Made by a program: the position numbers and the translations under genes | The notes under the pieces: model-generated | Database searches by the model: none | What the model was told of the DNA's origin: nothing | The model's input: the letters and a program-made list of their open reading frames with translations, nothing else | Assembly (NCBI RefSeq): GCF_019320115.1 | Contig: NC_089591.1 | Span: 59,819,702 to 59,883,701 of the forward strand | DNA length: 64,000 bases | Source of the DNA: Miscanthus floridulus | Taxonomy: Eukaryota; Streptophyta; Magnoliopsida; Poales; Poaceae | Reading direction: 5' to 3' | Shown: positions 57,143-64,000 of the stretch, one piece after another | How the letters are laid out: each line of letters opens with the position of its first letter | Numbering within the stretch: the stretch's first letter is position 1

Positions 57143-60100
57143 TTCTGGTTTTTTAAGACCTACCACTACGCAGCTACACTTAAGCTAAAATATTGTTTCG
57201 GCTAATTGGTGTGAGTAAAAAATACCATTCTATTTGAAAATACTGTTTTACGTAAACAGTGTTTCTGTGAATGGGCTGGCCAGCCACCCGCCAGCCGAAC
57301 ATTTGGTAGGGCGGCAAGGTGTTATTAGCGACAGATCACAGATACACGTCCGATCCAATCGATTCGGGTCTTTTTTTCGCATCCGGCCAAGATGTTGAAA
57401 GCACGTACGGCTACGCTATGCATACTAGAGCTCCGGCGTGTAATGCAGAGTTTGGTGCGCGGATTTAATTCGCCCTCGATCGGTTGGTCGATGGCGCTGG
57501 CGTCTCCCCTTCCAATTCATTCGAACATACGGAGTAGGTCGTACTACGTACTGCTAGTACGATAGTATCGTATTTTTGATCTCATCAATAGGGCCTTGGA
57601 CGAATTTTTTTTTTGAAAATGGTACTGTAGCACTTTCGTTATTATTTGGTAATTAGTGTCCAATCATAATTTAATTAGGCTTAAAAGATTCGTCTTGTAA
57701 ATTTCGTCTAAATTGTGTAATTAGTTTTATTTTTTATTTATATTTAATGCTTCAGGTATGCGTCCAAAGATTCGATGTGATGAAAAATCTTAAAAAATTT
57801 TGCAAAATTTTGGGAACTAAACAACACTCGATCCAGAGGCGAAAAAAATGGCGATCGATATCGTCCTGTGCTCTGCTGTCAATACATATGTCTGAAGCCA
57901 CCTACACAGCATAAATACTGACAGCTGGGTTTTCTCTCTGATCCTGCTGCGAATTTATGGTGATACGAACCGTCCGGCTGTGGCGTTTGGGCCTGTCTCA
58001 CCAGCAGTTACACGCAACGCGATCCTGCACAGGCCCAAACGCATCGGTTTTCTGGCTAATTTAGCTCTGATTTCTAGTTAGATTAGAAAGTGGACGGACC
58101 CTTTTTTATGGGAGAGTTTGTACTAGTAGTAGTGTAGAGCCGCTGGAGGCCGGAGACTGATCCAGAGGCGTTGGTACCGTGTGCTTCTGCTTGCAGGCGT
58201 ACGTGACGCAGGACGACAACCTGATCGGGACGCTGACGGTGCGCGAGACGATCGGCTACTCGGCGCTGCTGCGGCTGCCGGACAAGATGCCGCGGGAGGA
58301 CAAGCGCGCGCTGGTGGAGGGCACCATCGTCGAGATGGGGCTCCAGGACTGCGCCGACACCGTCATCGGAAACTGGCACCTCCGCGGGGTCAGCGGCGGC
58401 GAGAAGCGCCGCGTCAGCATCGCGCTCGAGCTCCTCATGCGCCCGCGCCTCCTCTTCCTCGACGAGCCAACCAGCGGCCTCGACAGGTGAGCAGCACGTG
58501 GTGCACGGCGGCAAAGTGCGTGTGAGCCTTCAGTGTCTGTTGGTGGTGATTACCGCGGAGGCTAATTAACTTAGCTCCTGCGTGGCTGTATGTGTGCAGC
58601 TCCTCGGCGTTCTTCGTGACGCAGACGCTGCGGGGCCTGGCCAGGGACGGCAGGACAGTGATTGCTTCCATCCACCAGCCCAGCAGTGAGGTGTTCGAGC
58701 TCTTCGACATGCTTTTCCTGCTATCCGGGGGCAAAACCGTCTACTTCGGCCAAGCATCGCAAGCATGTGAGGTAGTAATTCTGGATTCTTGCCGGTATTA
58801 CCGCGAGATGCTGAATGCATGCTTCGGCAACACTGTGACTGTTTTTTTTTAAGGAACACATCGCTGGAATTACACGGTAGATCGTGCGACTGACTCCTTG
58901 CGTTGCTCGGTTGCAGTTCTTTGCTCAAGGCGGTTTCCCTTGTCCGCCTCTGCGGAATCCATCGGACCATTTCCTGAGGTGCGTCAACTCGGACTTCGAC
59001 AAGGTGAAGGCCACCCTGAAAGGATCAATGAAAACAAGGGTAAGAAGAAGCAGGTCCATGGGCAAATCAGAGACAACAAAACTTGTTCTCTGCGGTAAAT
59101 AAATACTAATGACCTTTGATGTTCATGAAAAGGCTGAGAGGTCTGACGATCCACTCGATAGGATGACAACATCAGAAGCCATCAGGAAATTGGTTGCATC
59201 CTACAGCAGGTCCCAATACTACTACACTGCAAGGGAGAAAGTTAATGATATCTCGCGAATGGTACGTTTTCTGAGTCAGCAAACACAACATTATGCATTG
59301 ATATGTTGTATCTGTTTACTGTGTCCACATAATAAATACTGCATCTGGGGCTAGGAAATAACCATAACCATAACCATCTTCTTCCTTACAGAAAGGAACT
59401 GTGCTGGATTCAGGTGGCAGCCAGGCCAGCTTCCTGATGCAGGCTTGCACCCTGACCAAGCGCTCGTTCATCAACATGTCACGGGACTTTGGGTATTACT
59501 GGCTCAGGCTCCTGATCTATCTCCTCGTGACGGTTTGCATCGGCACAATCTACCTGGATGTTGGCACTAAATACACATCCATCCTGGTAAGTAGGAAGAA
59601 AAGAAATTGGTCAGGAAGTTCTGGGCTGGACTGATATGAATGCACAATAATGTAGTCACATGACCAATGTCATGAAGCATATGGTTGATTTTAATGCATT
59701 GACTCTACCTTGCCTCTGCAGGCCAGAGCTTCCTGTTCTGCATTCGTCTTTGGGTTCGTTACATTCATGTCCATTGGAGGATTCCCTTCGTTTGTTGAAG
59801 AAATGAAGGTGAAATTAAGATGGTGTTATTTCATCTGCAAATTAGAAACGCTATGAAATTTTGCTCACCTTTCCTTCGCTTCATTTATACAGGTCTTCCA
59901 ACGGGAACGGCTGAATGGGCACTATGGTGTCGCGGCATTTGTCATTAGTAACACCATCTCAGCAACGCCATTCCTGATTCTAATATGCTTCTTGTCGGGA
60001 ACTATATGCTACTTTATGGTGCGCCTGCATCCTGGTTTTGAACACTATATCTTCTTCGTCTTGAACCTGTACGCCAGCGTTACAGTGGTTGAAAGCTTAA

Positions 60101-61241
60101 TGATGGCGATTGCCAGTGTCATTCCCAATTTTCTCATGGGTATCATCATAGGGGCAGGAATTCAGGTATGACATTTTCACCCATCTCCCATGTCAGTTTA
60201 TCTGCCCTTATAACCTATTATTGCTTGGGGATATGTGTTCAAAATATGTGGTTAAGTACGGGATTATGAATCAACTTGTAAAATATCTTTTGAGCTCAGA
60301 TGTTAAGACTGTGATATTTAAGTTGAATTCATGAACTAAAGAACCCCCATACTTGATACGGTTTCTGGGACCAGAATACATCAAAGGACTTCAACGGTTA
60401 TTGATCGAATAAGGCATCCAGCTTGTCCTGACCAGTACTATCTGGAGCTTTACTACACATTGGCCAACATTCTAGTACAAGCTTAGCAATTTTAGCACAG
60501 CATGAGGCATTGGTGAACTTGTAGCTATCACTCGGAATTTTTTTTTTGATTTGCTTAGCTATTGGTGCAGAATATACATTATTGGTGATTCAGTGTTTTA
60601 GTTATGTTGAGTAGTTTCATGCCACCGTAAATAGACATCATTATACTCCCCTTGAAAAGATTATGAGTTTGGAATTTATCATGATGAAATCTTGTCAACA
60701 ATTTTACTGGACAGGGAATATTTATGCTGGTCTCTGGCTACTTCAGACTTCCATACGACATCCCAAAACCTTTTTGGAGATACCCCATGCAGTACATCAG
60801 CTTCCATTACTGGGCACTGCAGGTAAATTCGCTTCCACACAGTGGAGCAACCCACATACACTAGACTCCAACCTCAACTTTTGACACCAAAGTCCATACA
60901 TCTGACAGGGCCAGTGCCAGAACGACATGAAAGGCCTCGTATTCGACAACCAGTACCCGGATCAACCCAAGATCCCCGGGGACTTCATCCTGAAGTACAT
61001 CTTCCAGATCAACGTGGACCGGAACAAGTGGATCGACTTGTCAGTCATTTTCAGCATGATCTTCATCTACCGCATCCTCTTCTTCCTCATGATCAAGATC
61101 AACGAGGATGCGCTGCCATGGATCCGCGGCCACATCGCAAGGAAGAGAATGCAGAAGAAAGGGCCTAGCCCCACTTTCGGCAAGACGCCTTCGCTGAGAG
61201 GCTACGTTGTCGATCCAGAGCTCGGTTCCAACGAGGGCTAG
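56332..61241 (+). CDS. ABCG11-like: Half-size ABC transporter, ABCG11/WBC11 clade, 10 exons
   Basis: Exons: 56332-56790, 58197-58486, 58600-58771, 58917-59039, 59133-59261, 59392-59586, 59722-59808, 59893-60165, 60715-60822, 60909-61241; all introns GT-AG and frames join, giving 722 aa (Arabidopsis ABCG11 is about 703). Nucleotide-binding domain first: Walker [10 protein letters not shown] at 112-120, signature VSGGE 218-222, Walker B LLFLDE 238-243, switch His275. The membrane domain follows with six hydrophobic segments (first [20 protein letters not shown], last [20 protein letters not shown]). Members export cuticular wax and cutin precursors across the plasma membrane as dimers. No lesion seen. 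Intron 1 is 1.4 kb with a MITE and a microsatellite. The exact orthologue within the clade is not settled. Confidence 0.93.
57099..57140. repeat. (TA)n microsatellite in ABCG intron 1
   Basis: About 21 TA units following a short GTGTGTGT run. Intronic, 309 bp from the donor site. Confidence 0.95.
57591..57826. mobile_element. Tourist-type MITE fragment in ABCG intron 1
   Basis: Starts GGGCCTTGGACG, ends GGGAACTAAACAAC; the interior (GTACTGTAGCACTTTCG, TTTAATGCTTCA) belongs to the family at 44491. Related, degenerate TTCGGCTAA / GCCAGCCGAAC sequence is also present at 57180-57310. Confidence 0.65.
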
Positions 61242-62360
61242 AGGACGATGATCTGGTTCTTTTGGGTAGCAGAAATAGGGTGTTTCTCCCCCACGGCTCT
61301 TGGTGTTATATTGTATATTTAAGATCAGGGAAAATTAAACTGGTATCATACGTTTTGGAACTGAAGCTAATTTGAGTACAGGTATACATACAGCATGTAA
61401 TGTGACTGAGCAAAGTGGCATCGGAGAGATGCCGAGTGACACATGACTGATTGTTCAGAATTTATTGCCTTCGAGTCTTCGACAGACGAAGAAATGGTTG
61501 GAGCACTAAAGCTGGTACGCCTCACATGATCGCATATTATTATCAGATTGATTTTGATTGCTTGTTACATAAATTAGTACTACATATTGACAGAATTGTA
61601 AATGCTTCATATATAAATATAAACTAACAATAAATCAACATAAGCAGCAGCAGCAGCTAAATTTCAACGAAACGAACAGGGCCAAGATCCATGCTGTACT
61701 GCTTGTGATTACTTCAGCGGTACTTTTCAGCGAAAGAACAGTATTTTCTTCTTACAACGGCTCCATTCGCTGGTCTGAATCTTAGCTGAAACTGGCTGAA
61801 AACACTGTTCTGACTGAATTGTTGGGAGAGAAAAACACTGTTCCGGCCGAAAAAACAAGCCGAATATGGGGTAAACCGAACGAGGCCAACAAATCAGTAT
61901 AAATAGCAGCATCAGAACAGTGTTTTCAGCGAAACGAGCAGTTCTTCAGCGGTATTTTTCAGCGAAAGAACAATGTTTTTCTCTTACAACAAATCAACAT
62001 AACCAGTAGCATTAGCCAAATTTCAGCGAAACGATCCATGCCGTACTGCTTGTCACTAGGTAGATTGCCAAGTATCAAACATTTCACATGGATTCATTCA
62101 GGTCGTGTCTGTAATGATCAACCAGTATAATCGGTGCAACGAGCAGCAGCACGAGCTAGTCTACGTTTCCAAGCCAGATCAAGAACGCCAGTAACAGTAA
62201 AGGTTGTACGAAAAAAGGGCGTAGTAAAGTTGTATAGGAAGGCTGGTGATGGTCCCCCCTTATGCCAGGCCAAGGACATGGATTTGAAGCCTATACCACT
62301 TCTCCCTATTTTTCTTGTCTTTGTGTCCACCATGCAAAATTTGTCGTTACGCCTTTGAAA
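61242..62360. other. 3' flank of ABCG with a nested MITE cluster
   Basis: 61242-61340 is the likely 3' UTR (no textbook AATAAA). From about 61610 to 62070 pieces of one MITE family repeat: TTTCAGCGAAAGAACA at 61733 and 61969 regions, CCATGCTGTACTGCTTGT near 61690 and CCATGCCGTACTGCTTGT near 62037. It looks like insertions of one family into itself. No gene. Confidence 0.5.
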
Positions 62361-63490
62361 ATGATGAGTACTCCCCCGTCACAAATGAACCATTGTTTTG
62401 GGTTTCCATGGTATAAGTTTAACTAAATTTATTATAAAAATAGATTCAACAAAAAAAAAAGATATTAATTATATATTATAAATATTAATTTTTTATATAA
62501 AATTATTTAAAGTTATTTCTCGGTAAGCGAGAACCCCAATTATTTTGGGAGCGAGTGAGCAGAGAAGAACATAAGGGTATGGTGTGGAAATAGAGGCGTC
62601 GGTCAGATAGTCTTTGTTTGGGCCCTGAATGCCATGGCCGTAGATGCAGAAGGGGACTGTAGATAGCATCAGATTCAGATGAGAGGCACAGTACGGATAT
62701 GGGATACCATGTGGTATGTGGGCAGAGGACACAGTCGAGCGCATGGGCTCTACAGTCTACAGAGATCTTCCAAGAAAGATTCCGAGCATCAACGTTGGAT
62801 CCATTTTTTGGGAACCTGTTTTCTGTTTTAGATTTTCTGCTTTTTTTTAAAAAAAAAAAAGGATCACACTGTTGTCAGCTCAAAACTAAATTGAGCATCA
62901 GAATGATCGTAAATTTCACCTAAATTGTAAATTAATCTCACCTCCCTGAAGGAACCATTCAGTGTGTCAGTATGTTGATAGCAGATCCTAAACAATAATT
63001 AAAGTAATTTTCAGGGGAGAGACTAATTTTGATATCCTCCCATAACCTTGTTTTAAACATTACCAATCACAAAAGGAAATACTGGCTACATTAATATTTT
63101 ACAGCATGCAAATGTTTTCAGATTTTGGAGCCAGTTACATATATAGTGCTACCCAGGAAAAAACCATCTATCAAGTTTGGACATCCAATTGTCCAAATCT
63201 ATTTTGTAAACAGACAAACATTCATCTATTGTTAGTATTCTGGCAGGCTCAAGCTAAACAGGCATATTATACTCTAGTGCTTCCTTATGCTTATAGTACT
63301 CTTCAGAATGCTGGAGGATAGCACAAGGAGTTGAAGCCAACAGCAGCAAACAAAGGGGGCTTTGAACAGGAAGAACTCACAAGACATAATCCCATATATA
63401 GCATAAAACGATTCAAACTTGTATGCCTTACATATAAGCTGTCCTGATAGTAATGGCAGTCACAATTCTAATATGCTTCTGTAGCGCCGT
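62361..63490. other. Intergenic region
   Basis: A Stowaway-like start (GTACTCCCCCGTCACAAATG at 62369) is followed by AT-rich sequence to about 62520 but has no clear other end. Nothing else recognised. Confidence 0.4.
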
Positions 63491-63493
63491 TGT

Positions 63494-63620
63494 GGCCCTG
63501 TTCGCTTGTCTTATAATCCGTATTTTCAGCTTGTTTTTTCAGCTGGAACAGTGTTTTTCTCTCACAACAAATCAGCTGGAACAATGTTTCGGCTTGGTTT
63601 TTCAGCGAAGCGAACATGTC
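63494..63620. mobile_element. MITE of the TGTTCGCTT family
   Basis: Best-preserved copy here: GGCCCTGTTCGCTTG at the left and GCGAAGCGAACATGTC at the right are inverted, the interior holds CAGTGTTTTTCTCTCACAAC. About 127 bp. Its target duplication is unclear, so I do not assign a superfamily. Confidence 0.7.
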
Positions 63621-64000
63621 ATATCAGCATTTCACATAAAGCAGCATATCACACTAACTGTGAAGCCAATATATTGTAGCCCAAGTCCCTAAGGTAGACA
63701 ATAGACAAGAAGGAAAATATGCAGCAGCTAAGCTAATAGTCTTGCTACTCTTACCTAATATTCTTTGTTGATACATAAATCTAGTTATGCCTGGTAAATT
63801 ATTTAACTGGATCCAGGGTCGAGGACTGGAAGCCTGCAGTAGAAGCTAATGGACTTGTCTGCCAATCTAGTTCCTGGGATGAAATACTGGAATACGACTG
63901 TTAAACAAGCACCACCAGGAGCAATACCTATACAGACAGTAAGAACAATGTTAAGTCAAAAAGTCTGTTGATCAAAAAATATCTTTGAGACTATAGCTGT
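63621..64000. other. Window end, nothing recognised
   Basis: AT-rich with no ORF of note and no repeat end. Confidence 0.4.

Noticed and set aside
62118..62358. Short ORFs near 62.2 kb on both strands
   Set aside because: No signal peptide, domain or codon bias; the region is intergenic and AT-rich on both sides.

Overview
The window is plant nuclear DNA from a grass. Grounds: a GC-rich first exon and long introns in a half-size ABCG transporter, plant LTR-retrotransposon lineages (SIRE/Maximus, Tat, Tekay-like and Reina-like chromovirus), Mutator-like elements, and Tourist- and Stowaway-type MITEs. The mix of families suggests Andropogoneae (sorghum, sugarcane, Miscanthus), but that is inference. 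I see no CRISPR array, tRNA, rRNA or bacterial-style operon.

Layout. 1-445: 3' end of an unrecognised host gene with a one-base frameshift. 446-2021: 3' part of a minus-strand Ty3/gypsy chromovirus (LTR, chromodomain, integrase). 2022-3656: LTR-like fragment with a Tourist MITE. 3657-5294 and 17538-19136: two parts of one long Tekay-like LTR, split by a Ty1/copia SIRE element (5295-17537) with gag, pol and an env-like ORF. 19584-23147: a second, older SIRE copy on the minus strand. 23148-23461: a SIRE LTR scrap flanked by a 36-bp duplication. 23461-33211: an old Tat-lineage Ty3/gypsy element without protease or RT, holding a nested copia element (26827-30484) whose 5-bp target duplication is intact.

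33212-64000 is less dense. It has two related Mutator-like transposons with long GC-rich terminal inverted repeats and 8-bp target duplications. One (34598-41605) carries a MuDR-type transposase and a GRF-zinc-finger-like gene. The other (46897-51329) carries a plant mobile domain (PMD) gene and no transposase. Two host genes look intact: a small secreted cysteine-rich peptide gene (43777-44229) and a ten-exon ABCG11-clade transporter gene (56332-61241). The rest is MITEs and unassigned intergenic DNA.

The order of events can be read from the nesting: the Tat element (terminal repeats about 12% different by eye) is older than the copia element inside it; the Tekay-like LTR is older than the SIRE element inside it (LTRs about 3% different). 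Most coding lesions in the retroelements are C-to-T or G-to-A transitions, often CAG to TAG, as expected from long-term cytosine methylation. The PMD and transposase elements look like modular relatives that have exchanged internal segments.
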